A stretch of DNA of 64,000 nt from AC-37 sp036386455. GTDB lineage: Bacteria > Actinomycetota > Thermoleophilia > Solirubrobacterales > Thermoleophilaceae. The stretch is taken from assembly GCA_036386455.1 (NCBI GenBank), contig DASVVS010000107.1, positions 9,707 through 73,706 on the forward strand, in the 5' to 3' direction. Positions 35,431-44,423 of the stretch are shown one piece after another (position 1 is the first letter of the stretch; every line of letters begins with the position of its first letter). Under the pieces are notes generated by a model. The model did no database searches. It was given only the letters and a program-made list of their open reading frames with translations, and was not told the origin of the DNA. Both the position numbers and the translations under genes were made by a program.

Positions 35431-37025
35431 CCGCGCACGCGCCAGACGGTCGCGCAGCCGAACCGCCGCGGCGGTTCGGTGAAGGCGGCGAACCGCCGCG
35501 TCAGGTCGGGCCGCCCGTGGCAGTCGGAGAACAGGAAGCGCGCGCCGGAGCGGCGCACGAGCGCCTCGCTCGCGGCCGGCGAGAGCCTGCCGTCGAACAG
35601 GTCGTTGGCCTGCACGTTGCGGGCGCCGAAGTCCGGGGTCCACGAGCCCGCGCCCACCCAGATCTCCCGTCCCGCGTAGGCGGGGATCGCGGTCCCGAGG
35701 TACGCGGGCGCCAGCACGCCGCCGGGCTCGGGCTCCTCGTCGAGGTGCCGCAGCGCGTCGTGCTCGTCCGGCTCCATGAAGTGCGCCTGGAAGCCCTTGT
35801 TGATCGCGTCGAGCATGTGGTTGGCGTTGTACGCCGTGCCCGGCAGGATGAACAGGGCGGCGACGATGACCGCTGGCACGACCGGCAGCGGGCGGTCGCG
35901 CAGCAGCACCGCGCGGATGCCGAGCACGCCGAGGATCACCAGCGGGATCGCGAGACCCTGGAAGGCGTGGAACGGGAACGTGCCGCCCGGCTGGAAGTAG
36001 ACCGCCATAGCGGCGAACGGCCATGCCCGCAGCGCGAGGTCGCCGAACGCCGGCGCGGGCAGCCGGTAGGCGAGCGCGGCCGGCGAGAACGGGGCCAGCG
36101 CCAGCAGCAGGAGCCACCACGGCCAGCGCGGGAAGTCGTCGTTGGAGGTGCCCGCGAGCTCCCAGGCCGGGTCGACCTTCGACAGCACGAGGTAGTAGGC
36201 GAGCGGGGCGAGGATGGCCGCGACCGGCACGGCGAGGTCGCGCGCGGCGGCGAGCGGCGTGCGGCCCTCACGCCGGGAGGACAGTGCCTCGGCGGCCGCG
36301 ATCACGAGCAGCAGCGTGGCCCCCTGCCACGGCTGGAACCAGGAGCAGATCGCGCCCGCCCCGGCCGCCGCGGCCAGCATCCGGCCCGAGCCGCCGCCGC
36401 GGCCGCGCTCGTAGGCCAGCAGCGCCAGCGGGATCATCGCCACCGCGACCGCCGTGTACATGTAGCCCCAGAGCCAGGTGCCGGACCACATCTCGTTGCC
36501 GAGGAAGTCGAACTGGTAGCGGTTGAAGCCGGTCACGACGCCGCTCCAGCCCACGGCGGCGGCCACCGGCGAGGCCGCGAACAGCGCGAGCACGAGCGCG
36601 AGCCGGCGGTCGCCCGTGCGGTCGAGGAAGCGGCGGGTGAACAGGAGCACGCCGGCGAACAGCGCCGCGACGGCGATCGGCTTCCAGATCGCGTACGAGA
36701 CGACGAGGCCGGCCCCGAGCCGGTGGGCCACGCCCGAGAGCAGCAGTCCGGGGTGGAGGAAGGTCCGGTCGCCGGGCTCGAGGTCGTAGAGGTTCTCGAT
36801 CAGCCCGTGCTCGCCGGCCTGGCGCAGCCAGCCGAGGTACTGCATCTGGTCCACGACGAGGAACCCGTCGGAGCCGGTGATCACGCCGCCCTTCGTGAGC
36901 GTGCGCACGACCAGGCCCGCGAGGATCGCTATGGAGAGGGCGAACAGGGCGAGCAGGACCGCGGCCTCGAAGCGGTCGAGGCCGAGCCGGGCGCCGGTCC
37001 GGCGGGGCGCCGCCGCGGTGGTCAA
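35427..37025 (-). CDS. multi-spanning GT-C-like membrane protein (paralogue of 48736-50385)
   Basis: 532 residues, about ten membrane helices. The first external loop (VVDQMQYLGWLRQAGEHGLIENLYDLEPGDRTFLHPG) and the mid region (WFQPWQGATLLLVI, FQPGGTFPFHAFQGLAIPL) match the second copy at 48736-50385 almost block by block. It resembles GT-C glycosyltransferases, but no named family is certain. The soluble C-terminus ends RFGCATVWRVRG. The TTG start overlaps the TGA of the GT2 gene (TTGA). Confidence 0.78.
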   Translation of the reverse strand: MTTAAAPRRTGARLGLDRFEAAVLLALFALSIAILAGLVVRTLTKGGVITGSDGFLVVDQMQYLGWLRQAGEHGLIENLYDLEPGDRTFLHPGLLLSGVAHRLGAGLVVSYAIWKPIAVAALFAGVLLFTRRFLDRTGDRRLALVLALFAASPVAAAVGWSGVVTGFNRYQFDFLGNEMWSGTWLWGYMYTAVAVAMIPLALLAYERGRGGGSGRMLAAAAGAGAICSWFQPWQGATLLLVIAAAEALSSRREGRTPLAAARDLAVPVAAILAPLAYYLVLSKVDPAWELAGTSNDDFPRWPWWLLLLALAPFSPAALAYRLPAPAFGDLALRAWPFAAMAVYFQPGGTFPFHAFQGLAIPLVILGVLGIRAVLLRDRPLPVVPAVIVAALFILPGTAYNANHMLDAINKGFQAHFMEPDEHDALRHLDEEPEPGGVLAPAYLGTAIPAYAGREIWVGAGSWTPDFGARNVQANDLFDGRLSPAASEALVRRSGARFLFSDCHGRPDLTRRFAAFTEPPRRFGCATVWRVRG

Positions 37026-37819
37026 GGCCGGTCGAGCGGCTCGGGCACGAGCGCGGGGGAGGGGGCCGAAGCCGGGCCGCCGGCCGCCGCCGCGCCGCTC
37101 CGCGCCGCGCGCCGCACGTTCCGCCGCGCGGCGGCCAGGTCGCGCAGCGCCGGCACCAGCACGCGGCCCATCGACAGCCGCGAGCCCTCGCGGTCGGCCC
37201 ACGCGATCCCGGTCTCGCGGATGCGGAAGCCGAGCGCCCGCGCCATCGCCAGCACCTCGGCGTCGAAGACCCAGTCCTCGAGCCGCGTGCCCGTGTAAGC
37301 GGCCTCGGCCGCCTCCGCGCGCCACAGCTTGAAGCCGCAGTAGAGGTCGTGGGTTGGCTCGCTCAGCACGCGCCTGCACAGCTCCACGAAGGCGCGGCCC
37401 ACGATCCGCCGCCGCAGCGGCTGGCGCCGGCCCACCCGAGCGCCCTCGGCCAGCCGCGACCCGACCACCACGTCGGCCGACTCGACCAGCTCCAGCATCC
37501 GCTCGAGCGACGCGAACGACCCCACGCAGTCGGCGTCGCAGTGCAGTCGCAGGGCGCCGCGCGCCTCCAGCATCCCGCGGCGCATCGAGTGTCCCTTGCC
37601 CCGGTTGCGCTCGTTGCGCAGCAGGCGCACGCGCGGCTCCTCGAGCAGCGGCCTGAGCCGCTCGACCGTCGCATCCGTGCTGGCGTTGTCCACCACGATC
37701 AGCTCGTAGTCGAGGCCGCGCTGCTCGAACCAGGCGCGCGCGTCGCCGATGGCGGCGGCGATCCCGCGTTCCTCGTTGTAGGCGGGGATCACCACCGAGA
37801 TTCGCGGCTCGGGGCTCAC
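37022..37819 (-). CDS. GT2 glycosyltransferase (polyprenyl-phosphate sugar synthase-like)
   Basis: 265 residues. The GT-A core is complete: ISVVIPAYNEERGI, IVVDNASTDAT, RNRGKGHSMRRGML and HCDADCVGSFASLERML. It resembles DPM1-type enzymes that make polyprenyl-phosphate hexose, which would supply donors to the GT-C proteins encoded next to it. This pairing is inference. The GTG start overlaps the ligase TGA, and TAGACT stands 6 bases before it inside the ligase coding end. Confidence 0.87.
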   Translation of the reverse strand: MSPEPRISVVIPAYNEERGIAAAIGDARAWFEQRGLDYELIVVDNASTDATVERLRPLLEEPRVRLLRNERNRGKGHSMRRGMLEARGALRLHCDADCVGSFASLERMLELVESADVVVGSRLAEGARVGRRQPLRRRIVGRAFVELCRRVLSEPTHDLYCGFKLWRAEAAEAAYTGTRLEDWVFDAEVLAMARALGFRIRETGIAWADREGSRLSMGRVLVPALRDLAAARRNVRRAARSGAAAAGGPASAPSPALVPEPLDRP

Positions 37820-39303
37820 GCGGCCAGTCTAGTTTCGGGCCGGTCGGTCTCCAGCGGTTCGGGCCGGTCGGTCCCCGGCGCCTGGAGCGCCGCCGCGGCG
37901 AGCACGAGCGCGGTCAGCGAGACCGTCGGCATCTCCCAGTCCCAGTCGAACCCGGCGTGCACCGCGAACGCCACGAGCAGCCCCGCCGCCGCCACGACCA
38001 CCGGGTCCCCGGGACCCTCGCGCGCGCGGCGCGCCACGCCCGCCGCCACCGCGATCAGGAACACGGCGAGCAGCGCTCCGCCCACGATCCCGAGCTCCGC
38101 CAGGGTCTCGACGTAGAGCGAGTGGGCGTCGAGGGCGCTGTTGCGCTCGTCGCGCTCGCGCAGCCACTCCACCTGGAAGCTCGCGGTGCCGATGCCGGCG
38201 ATCGGGTGTGCCGCGAACGCCTCGAGCCCGACGCCCCAGAGCTGGTCGCGGTTGGTGTCGAGCGTGGTCACGCGCCCCGCGCCCGTGGGGACGTCCTCGA
38301 TGCTCTCGCCGTGCGACGCCACCAGCACGCCGGCCCCGAGCACGATCGGGACGACGGCGGCGAGCGCGACCGTGCGCAGGCCTCGTCCGAGCGGCAGCGG
38401 CCGGTCCTCGCCGCGCCCGAGCCGGGCGAGCAGCAGCCCGGCGGCGGCGCTCGCGCCGAGCATCGCGGCGCCGAACGCCGCACCCTGCGCGGTCCGCTTC
38501 GCGTCCGTCTGGTCGATCGTGATCACGCCCGGCAGCACCTCCATGAGCGCGAGGAGGAGCAGGCCGGGCGCGACCACGAGCGCGGTGGCGAGGAGCTGCC
38601 GCCGCGTGGGACGCAGGACCAGCACGAACACGAGCGCGCCGCCGAGCGCCAGGTACGACGCGCGCGAGAACGTGAGGTAGAGCGCGGCGAAGCACGGGAT
38701 CGCGGCCGCGCACGCGGCGCCGCGCCAAAGGGGGCGGAGGCGCGCGTCGCCCGCCGTGGCGACCCCGAGCACGGTGCCCATCGCCATGAAGAGGCCCATC
38801 GCGTTCCAGTACGTGAGCGGCTGCGAGAGGCGATCGCCCGCGATCGTCGTCTCGGTCTGCTCCACGATCGACGGCAGCAGCCGCCCCGCCAGCGCGTACA
38901 GGGCCACGAGCAGGATCCCGCCGAGCAGCACGTGCGGCGCGTGACGGCGCAGCGCCGGCGTGCGCAGCCCGATCAGCGCGAGCAGGAAGGCCGCGCAGTA
39001 GAGGGCGAGGCGGTAGGCGTCCTCGGAGGCGTCGCCGAGGATGCGCGCCCAGGCGATCGAGATCGCCGCCCACGCGGAGTAGGCGGCCAGGCCGGCGAGC
39101 GCCAGCCGCGGCCAGCCGCGCGCCACCAGCGGCCGCGGCGCGAGCGCTCCGCAGACGGCCAGGATCGGCAGCACCACGATCAGCGCCATCGTCGCCCGGC
39201 GCACCCCGAAGCCGCCGCCGAAGAAGGCGAGCACGATCGGGAGCGCCAGCGCGGCGGCGCCCGCGACCCATAATGCTGCGGTGCCCGCGCTCTCGATCCT
39301 CAC
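37816..39303 (-). CDS. O-antigen ligase/polymerase-like membrane protein (second copy)
   Basis: About 495 residues with ten or more helices. A TFSRASYLALGGALVFVL segment and the Wzy_C block GIGTASFQVEWLRERDERNSALDAHSLYVETLAELGIVGG are typical. The C-terminal tail contains a duplicated TDRPE. The GTG start (39303) would overlap the divergent lipoprotein gene by 23 bases; no good alternative start exists, so the 5' end is uncertain. It is coupled by GTGA to GT2 downstream. Confidence 0.83.
   Translation of the reverse strand: MRIESAGTAALWVAGAAALALPIVLAFFGGGFGVRRATMALIVVLPILAVCGALAPRPLVARGWPRLALAGLAAYSAWAAISIAWARILGDASEDAYRLALYCAAFLLALIGLRTPALRRHAPHVLLGGILLVALYALAGRLLPSIVEQTETTIAGDRLSQPLTYWNAMGLFMAMGTVLGVATAGDARLRPLWRGAACAAAIPCFAALYLTFSRASYLALGGALVFVLVLRPTRRQLLATALVVAPGLLLLALMEVLPGVITIDQTDAKRTAQGAAFGAAMLGASAAAGLLLARLGRGEDRPLPLGRGLRTVALAAVVPIVLGAGVLVASHGESIEDVPTGAGRVTTLDTNRDQLWGVGLEAFAAHPIAGIGTASFQVEWLRERDERNSALDAHSLYVETLAELGIVGGALLAVFLIAVAAGVARRAREGPGDPVVVAAAGLLVAFAVHAGFDWDWEMPTVSLTALVLAAAALQAPGTDRPEPLETDRPETRLAA
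37826..37831 (-). promoter_or_regulatory. putative internal -10 element TAGACT of the GT2 gene
   Basis: TAGACT, then 6 bases, then GTG at 37819. It lies within the last codons of the upstream O-antigen-ligase-like gene, so it may start a sub-operon. Confidence 0.45.
39269..39274 (+). promoter_or_regulatory. putative -10 element CATAAT of the small lipoprotein gene
   Basis: CATAAT, then 6 bases, then GTG at 39281. It lies inside the start region of the divergent ligase-like gene. Confidence 0.45.
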
Positions 39304-39706
39304 CCGCGCCGCGCTGGTCGTGGCGTGCGTCGTGCTCGCGGCGTGCTCGTTCATCGCCTATCGCTCGCAGCGCGAGACCGGGCTCGCACTCGTGACGATG
39401 CTCCGCGGCGGCGGCGACGAGTCCACCCTGAAGCAGCTCGACGACGCGGACACGCGCCTGTATCCCGACAGCGTGCGCGACTCCACGCGCGCGGTCCTGC
39501 TCACGCGCCTCGGCCGCCCGGCCCAGGGCGAGCGCGTGCTGCTCGACGCGATCGGGCGCGAGCCGGAGAACCAGGTGCTGTGGGTGACGCTCGCGCGCGT
39601 GCAGGCCACGCTCGGCAAGCGCAGCGAGGCGCGCGCGGCGGCGGCCCGGGCGTCGGCGCTCAACTCGCAGACGCCGCTCGTGGGCGATCCCGCGCCGATC
39701 GAGTAG
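39281..39706 (+). CDS. small lipoprotein with TPR-like region
   Basis: 141 residues. N-terminal helix LTRAALVVACVVLAAC ends in a lipobox-like LAAC (Cys22), suggesting lipidation. The remainder (LVTMLRGGGDESTLKQLDDADTRLYPDSVRDSTRAVLLTRLGRPAQGERVLLDAIGREPENQVLWVTLARVQATLGKRSEARAAAARASALN) looks like one to two tetratricopeptide-like helical hairpins. No family was recognised. It is divergent from the polymerase gene with overlapping 5' ends and lies upstream of the methyltransferase-GT2 gene. Confidence 0.65.
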   Translation: MPALSILTRAALVVACVVLAACSFIAYRSQRETGLALVTMLRGGGDESTLKQLDDADTRLYPDSVRDSTRAVLLTRLGRPAQGERVLLDAIGREPENQVLWVTLARVQATLGKRSEARAAAARASALNSQTPLVGDPAPIE

Positions 39707-39742
39707 CGGCGCTTGCGGCGGGGGGACGGCACGGGCGCTGGA

Positions 39743-39748
39743 TAACCT
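39743..39748 (+). promoter_or_regulatory. possible -10 element TAACCT upstream of the methyltransferase-GT2 gene
   Basis: TAACCT stands 11 bases before the ATG at 39760, slightly farther than the common 6-9 spacing of the window. Confidence 0.35.
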
Positions 39749-39759
39749 AGCGGCCCGCA

Positions 39760-41472
39760 ATGGCGGCCCCCCACACCTGCCGCATCTGCGCCGGCGGGCT
39801 CGTCCTGAAGCATCCTGGCTCTGGCGACGGACCCAGCGCAGACGCCTTCTCGCCCTCCTGCCACACCCCCGGCGCGCACGGGGACCTCTACGCCTGCGTG
39901 GAGTGCGGGACCGTGCAGCAGCCGTCGCTGCCGCCCGCGGAGGAGCTGGCCGGGCTCTACCGCGAGATGAGCGACGAGGCCTACCTGGCCGAGGAGGCCG
40001 GCCGCCGCGCCACCGCGCGCCGCCTGCTCGACCTGATCGGCCGCCACGTGCCGGCCGGGCGGCTGCTGGACGTGGGCTGCGGCCACGGGCTGCTGCTGGA
40101 CGAGGCGCGCTCGCGCGGGTACGAGGCGGAGGGCGTGGAGCTCTCGCGCAGCGCCGCCTCCTACGCGCGCGACGTTCTGGGCCTGCCGGTGCGCGAGGTG
40201 CCGCTCGAGCAGCTCGAGCCGCCGGAGGGGGAGGGCTACGCCGCGATCGTGCTGGCCGACGTGCTCGAGCACGTCGAGGACCCGGTCGCGGCGATCCGCC
40301 GCTGCCGTGAGCTGCTGCGGCCCGGCGGTGCGCTGTGCGTGGTCACGCCCGACCCGGCCTCGGTGACCGCGCGCGTGGCCGGGGCGCGCTGGTGGGCGCT
40401 GCTGCCCGCGCACATGTGCCTGCTTCCGCGCCGCACGCTGCGCGAGCTGCTCGGCGGGGAGGGGCTGGTGGTCTCCGACGACGTGTCCTTCGTCCGCACG
40501 TTCTCGGCGCGCTACTGGCTGGCGGGCTTCGCGGAGCGCGGCGGCGCTCTGGGGCGCGCCGTGCGCGCCGCCGCGCGGGCGCTTCCGCCGGCCGCGTCGC
40601 TGTCGCTCTCGCTCGGCGACGAGCGCGTGGTGCTGTCCCACAAGGTCGAGGTGCTGCACCCGCCGCGGCCGCTCGTGAAGCCGCGCCCGGGCGCGTCGCA
40701 CGAGGTGCACGTGGTGCTGCCGGCCTACAGGGCGGAGCAGACGATCGCCCAGGTGGCCGAGGAGATGCCGGTCGAGGCGGCCGACCGCGCGCTGCTGGTG
40801 GACGACGCGTCGCCCGACGAGACCGTGACCGCCGCCCTCAGCGCGGGCTTCGACGTGATCGCGCACCCCGCCAACCGCGGCTACGGGGCCAACCAGAAGA
40901 CCTGCTACTCCCGCGCCGTGCGCGACGGGGCCGACGTGATCGTGATGGTCCACGCCGACAACCAGTACGACCCGGCGCTGCTGGCCGAGATGGTGCGCCC
41001 GATCGAGGAGGGCCGCGCCGACGTGGTGATGGGCTCGCGCCTGCTCGAGGACGAGACGATCGCCGGCGGCATGCCGCGCTGGAAGTGGATCGGCAACCGC
41101 GGCCTGACCTGGGTCGAGAACCGCGCCTTCCGCCGCGACTACTCCGAGTACCACACCGGATACCGGGCCTTCTCGGCTGACTTCCTGCGTTCGATCCCGT
41201 TCGGGCGGGGCAGCGACGGCTTCGTCTTCGATCAGGAGATGTTCGCCCAGATCGTCTCGCGCGACGCGCGGGTCGTCGAGCAGGCGATCCCCACGCGGTA
41301 CTTCCTGGAGGCCTCGAGCGTGTCGTTCCGCGACAGCGTGGCGTACGGGCTGAGGACGCTCGTGGTGCTGGCGCGCTTCCGCGCGCACGAGCGGGGGCGG
41401 CGGTGGGCGCTGCTCACAGAGCCCGCCGCGCGGCTCGAGCCGGAGCCCGCGCGCGCCCCCGCCTCGACATAG
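39760..41472 (+). CDS. methyltransferase-GT2 fusion protein
   Basis: 570 residues. An N-terminal pair of CxxC motifs (C7/C10 and C46/C49) suggests a zinc-ribbon, as in sugar methyltransferases. A class I SAM methyltransferase follows (DVGCGHG at 104-110, ADVLEHVEDP near 166-175). From about 316 to 550 there is a GT2 domain (VVLPAYRAEQTI, LLVDDASPDETV, HADNQYDPALLAEM, GSR, and HTGYRAFS), like dolichyl-phosphate mannose synthase-type enzymes. The fusion suggests methylation and glycosyl transfer on one lipid-linked glycan; this is inference. Confidence 0.87.
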   Translation: MAAPHTCRICAGGLVLKHPGSGDGPSADAFSPSCHTPGAHGDLYACVECGTVQQPSLPPAEELAGLYREMSDEAYLAEEAGRRATARRLLDLIGRHVPAGRLLDVGCGHGLLLDEARSRGYEAEGVELSRSAASYARDVLGLPVREVPLEQLEPPEGEGYAAIVLADVLEHVEDPVAAIRRCRELLRPGGALCVVTPDPASVTARVAGARWWALLPAHMCLLPRRTLRELLGGEGLVVSDDVSFVRTFSARYWLAGFAERGGALGRAVRAAARALPPAASLSLSLGDERVVLSHKVEVLHPPRPLVKPRPGASHEVHVVLPAYRAEQTIAQVAEEMPVEAADRALLVDDASPDETVTAALSAGFDVIAHPANRGYGANQKTCYSRAVRDGADVIVMVHADNQYDPALLAEMVRPIEEGRADVVMGSRLLEDETIAGGMPRWKWIGNRGLTWVENRAFRRDYSEYHTGYRAFSADFLRSIPFGRGSDGFVFDQEMFAQIVSRDARVVEQAIPTRYFLEASSVSFRDSVAYGLRTLVVLARFRAHERGRRWALLTEPAARLEPEPARAPAST

Positions 41473-41473
41473 C

Positions 41474-41501
41474 GTCGAACACCGGCGCGCGAATCTTCGA
41501 C
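41474..41501. other. inverted repeat GTCGAA-N16-TTCGAC
   Basis: Six-base perfect arms at 41474-41479 and 41496-41501, just after the methyltransferase-GT2 stop and before the WS/DGAT gene. It could be an operator or a weak terminator. Nothing else supports either. Confidence 0.3.
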
Positions 41502-41557
41502 ACAGGTCCATGTGCGGACGGCGCTCCGTCGCCGATCCTGAGAGCGTGCCCTCTCGT

Positions 41558-43003
41558 ATGTCAGCGCTCGACGCGTCCTTCCTGCGCGTCGAGTCCCCGG
41601 TCGCCCACATGCACGTGGGCTGGTTCTCCGCGCTCGAGCTCCCGCGCGGCATCGACCGTCTCGACGCGGGCGCGCTGATCGAGCAGATCGAGTCGCGGCT
41701 GCACCTGGCGCCGCGGTTCCGGCAGCGGGTCGTCGAGGCGCCGCTCGGCGTGGCCGAGCCCGGCTGGCGCGACGACCCGTCGTTTCGGATCGCCGATCAC
41801 GTGAACGTCCACCCCGGCGGCCCCCTCTCCCCCGCCGCGGTCCGCCGCGTGGTGGACGACTTCCTCTCTGAGCAGCTCCCGCGCGACAGACCGCTGTGGA
41901 GCCTGCTCGTGCTGCCTGCGGTGGATCGCCGCCGGGCGGCGGTGATCGGCAAGGTCCACCACGCGATGGTCGACGGCCTCGCGGCGGTGGAGCTCGGGCT
42001 GCTGCTCTTCGACGCCGGGCCGGAGGCGACGCCGGTCCGGGGCGAGGAGTGGCGGCCCGAGTCCGAGAACGGGCCCGTCCGCGTGCTCCTCGACTCGCTG
42101 GCGGATTCGGCCGTGGAGCAGTTCCGCACGGCGCGGCGCGTGGCGTCGCTGGGCCTCTCGCCCGGCGAGGGCATCCGGATGGCGAGCACGCTGCGCAAGG
42201 CCGCCTTCTCGCTGGCGGAGGACACGGTCAGGCCCGCGCCGCCGAGCAGCCTGAACGTGCCGATCGGGCCCCGGAGGACGCTGGTGAAGCACCGCGTGTC
42301 GATGGCCCGGATGCTGCGGATGAAGCAGCACGGAGGCGCTTCCCTGAACGACGTCGTTCTCGCGGTGAGCGCCGGAGCCCTGCGCCGGCTCGCGCTGCGC
42401 CAGGGCGAAGAAGCGACGGACCTGCGCGTGATGGTCCCCGTGAGCGTCCGCCGCGAGGGCGATGATCGCGGCCAGGGCAACCGCATCACCTTCGCCTTCG
42501 TCGACCTGCCCGCGGGCGAGCCGTCGCCCGCCGCCCGCCTCGAACGCGTCCGCGACCAGATGGGCGAGCTGAAGGACTCCGGCCGCGTGGCCGGCACCGA
42601 GATCCTGCTGCGGTCGGTCGGCTCCCTGCCGGAGCCGCTCAAGAAGCGCGCCGCGCGCCTGGCCGCGAGCCCGCGCCTCTACAACCTCACGATCTCGAAT
42701 GTCCCCGGGCCGCGGATCCCGCTGTACGCGGGCGGCGCGCGGGTGCGCTCGATCTACCCGGTGATACCGATCCCCGAGGACCACGCGCTGTCGCTCGGGG
42801 TACTGAGCTACGACGACGGCCTGCACTTCGCCGCCTACGCGGACCCCAAGGCGCTCCCCGAGGTCAGGCGCCTTCCGTCCATGCTCGAGGAGGCCGTGGA
42901 GGAGCTGTCGGTGGCGGTGGCGCCGCGCGAGCGCCTCGACCGCCCTCGCCGCCGCCGCGGCGCCCACACCCGCCCATCACTGAGTTCCGCCCGTGACGGG
43001 TAG
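41558..43003 (+). CDS. wax ester synthase/diacylglycerol acyltransferase (WS/DGAT) family
   Basis: 481 residues. It opens MSALDASFLRVESPVAHMHVGW, as family members do, and has the catalytic HHxxxDG motif as HHAMVDG about 130 residues in. Later MNLTISNVPGP-type sequence is present as YNLTISNVPGPRIPLY. These enzymes esterify acyl-CoA to alcohols or diacylglycerol and occur in many copies in actinobacteria. The ATG at 41558 is preferred; in-frame upstream starts at 41510 and 41546 add residues without family similarity. It overlaps the start region of the next gene. Confidence 0.92.
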   Translation: MSALDASFLRVESPVAHMHVGWFSALELPRGIDRLDAGALIEQIESRLHLAPRFRQRVVEAPLGVAEPGWRDDPSFRIADHVNVHPGGPLSPAAVRRVVDDFLSEQLPRDRPLWSLLVLPAVDRRRAAVIGKVHHAMVDGLAAVELGLLLFDAGPEATPVRGEEWRPESENGPVRVLLDSLADSAVEQFRTARRVASLGLSPGEGIRMASTLRKAAFSLAEDTVRPAPPSSLNVPIGPRRTLVKHRVSMARMLRMKQHGGASLNDVVLAVSAGALRRLALRQGEEATDLRVMVPVSVRREGDDRGQGNRITFAFVDLPAGEPSPAARLERVRDQMGELKDSGRVAGTEILLRSVGSLPEPLKKRAARLAASPRLYNLTISNVPGPRIPLYAGGARVRSIYPVIPIPEDHALSLGVLSYDDGLHFAAYADPKALPEVRRLPSMLEEAVEELSVAVAPRERLDRPRRRRGAHTRPSLSSARDG

Positions 43004-44423
43004 TAGCTCCATTGAGATGAACGGGATCGCGATGCGTCCCGCGCCGGACTGCCCCTACGACGTCGACGGACGTTTCCACGACGAGGCCTTCGAGCCCCGG
43101 GGCACGCCGCGCGCGCACTACGCCGAGGTGCTCGGCACGCTGGCCGAGCGCGGCCTCGAGGAGGCCGAGGGCGCCGCCGCCGGGGCCGTTCGCGAGCGCG
43201 GCGTCTACTTCGGCGAGCACGGCGCCTTCGTCGTGGACCCCGTCCCGCGGGTGATCCCGCACGACGAATGGCGAGCGCTCGAGCGCGGGCTGGCTCAGCG
43301 GGTCGCGGCCCTCAACGCCTTCCTCGACGACGTCTACGGCGACCGCCGCGCGGTCTCGGCGGGCGCGATCCCCGCGCGCGTGATCGAGAGCGCCGACCAC
43401 TTCGAGCCGTGGATGTGCGGCGTGCCGGTGCGCGGCCGGCGGATCGCGGTCGCCGGCCTCGACGTGGTGCGCGACGCCCGCGGCCGCTCGCTCGTGCTCG
43501 AGGACAACGTGCGCACGCCCTCCGGGCTCACCTACGCGGAGGTCGCGCGCGAGGTGGTGGGCGGACTGCTCGGCGCCCCGGAGGGGGATCCCTTCGCCCC
43601 GGCCTACGCGACCCTGCGCCAGGCGCTGCTGGACGCCGCGCGGGAGGGCGTGGACGATCCGTCCACGGTGCTGCTGAGCGACGGCGCCGGCAACAGCGCG
43701 TGGTTCGAGCACCGCCGCATCGCGGACCGGCTCGGCATCCCGCTGGTCACCTGGAGCGACCTCGACATCCGCGGTGGGCACGCGTTCGCCTACGTGGACG
43801 GGCGGCGCCTGCGCGTGGACGTGATCTACCGCCGCACCGACGAGGACCGGCTGCGCGAGCCGAACGGCCGCCCGACCGCGCTGGTCGCGCTGCTCGGGCC
43901 GGTCCGCAAGGGCACGCTCGGCGTGGCGAACGCGCCGGGCACCGGGGTGGCCGACGACAAGCTCGTGCACGCCTACGTGGAGGAGATGATCCGGCTCTAC
44001 CTCGGTGAGGAGCCGCTGGTCCGCTCGGTCCCGACCTACGACCTGTCCGAGCCGTCCACGCTCGGCTACGTGCTCGGGCGGCTCGGCGAGCTCGTGGTCA
44101 AGCCGCGCTCCGACTACGGCGGCCGCGGCGTGGTGATCGGCCCGCACGCCAACCGCGCCGACCTGGAGCAGGTGGCGAAGATGATCGCGGCGCGGCCCGA
44201 CCGCTTCATCGCGCAGGAGACGATCCCGCTGTCGCGGCACCCGACCGTCTGCGGCGGCCGGCTCGAGCCGCGCCACGTGGACCTGCGCGCGTTCGTCCTG
44301 TCCTCCGGCGACTCTGTCCACGTGCTGCGCGGCGGGCTCACGAGGGTGGCCCTGACGCCCGGCGCGCTCGTGGTCAACAGCTCGCAGAACGGAGGGGGAA
44401 AGGACACATGGGTGCTGGGATGA
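42993..44423 (+). CDS. circularly permuted ATP-grasp protein (COG2308 type)
   Basis: 476 residues. The family order is clear: YFGEHGAFVVDPVPRVIPHDEW, LNAFLDDVYGDRR, DVVRDARGRSLVLEDNVRTPSGLTYA, VVKPRSDYGGRGVVIGP, and the terminal NSSQNGGGKDTWVL. Such proteins are predicted peptide or amide ligases of unknown substrate, often next to an alpha-E domain protein and a transglutaminase. Neither is present here. Instead a class I amidotransferase and a GCS2 ligase follow with overlaps. The start may be GTG 42993 (given) or ATG 43017. Confidence 0.9.
   Translation: MTGSSSIEMNGIAMRPAPDCPYDVDGRFHDEAFEPRGTPRAHYAEVLGTLAERGLEEAEGAAAGAVRERGVYFGEHGAFVVDPVPRVIPHDEWRALERGLAQRVAALNAFLDDVYGDRRAVSAGAIPARVIESADHFEPWMCGVPVRGRRIAVAGLDVVRDARGRSLVLEDNVRTPSGLTYAEVAREVVGGLLGAPEGDPFAPAYATLRQALLDAAREGVDDPSTVLLSDGAGNSAWFEHRRIADRLGIPLVTWSDLDIRGGHAFAYVDGRRLRVDVIYRRTDEDRLREPNGRPTALVALLGPVRKGTLGVANAPGTGVADDKLVHAYVEEMIRLYLGEEPLVRSVPTYDLSEPSTLGYVLGRLGELVVKPRSDYGGRGVVIGPHANRADLEQVAKMIAARPDRFIAQETIPLSRHPTVCGGRLEPRHVDLRAFVLSSGDSVHVLRGGLTRVALTPGALVVNSSQNGGGKDTWVLG

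Noticed and set aside
41474..41501. Inverted repeat as an intrinsic terminator of the methyltransferase-GT2 gene
   Set aside because: The arms are only 6 bp with a 16-base loop and there is no U-tract; kept only as a low-confidence site.
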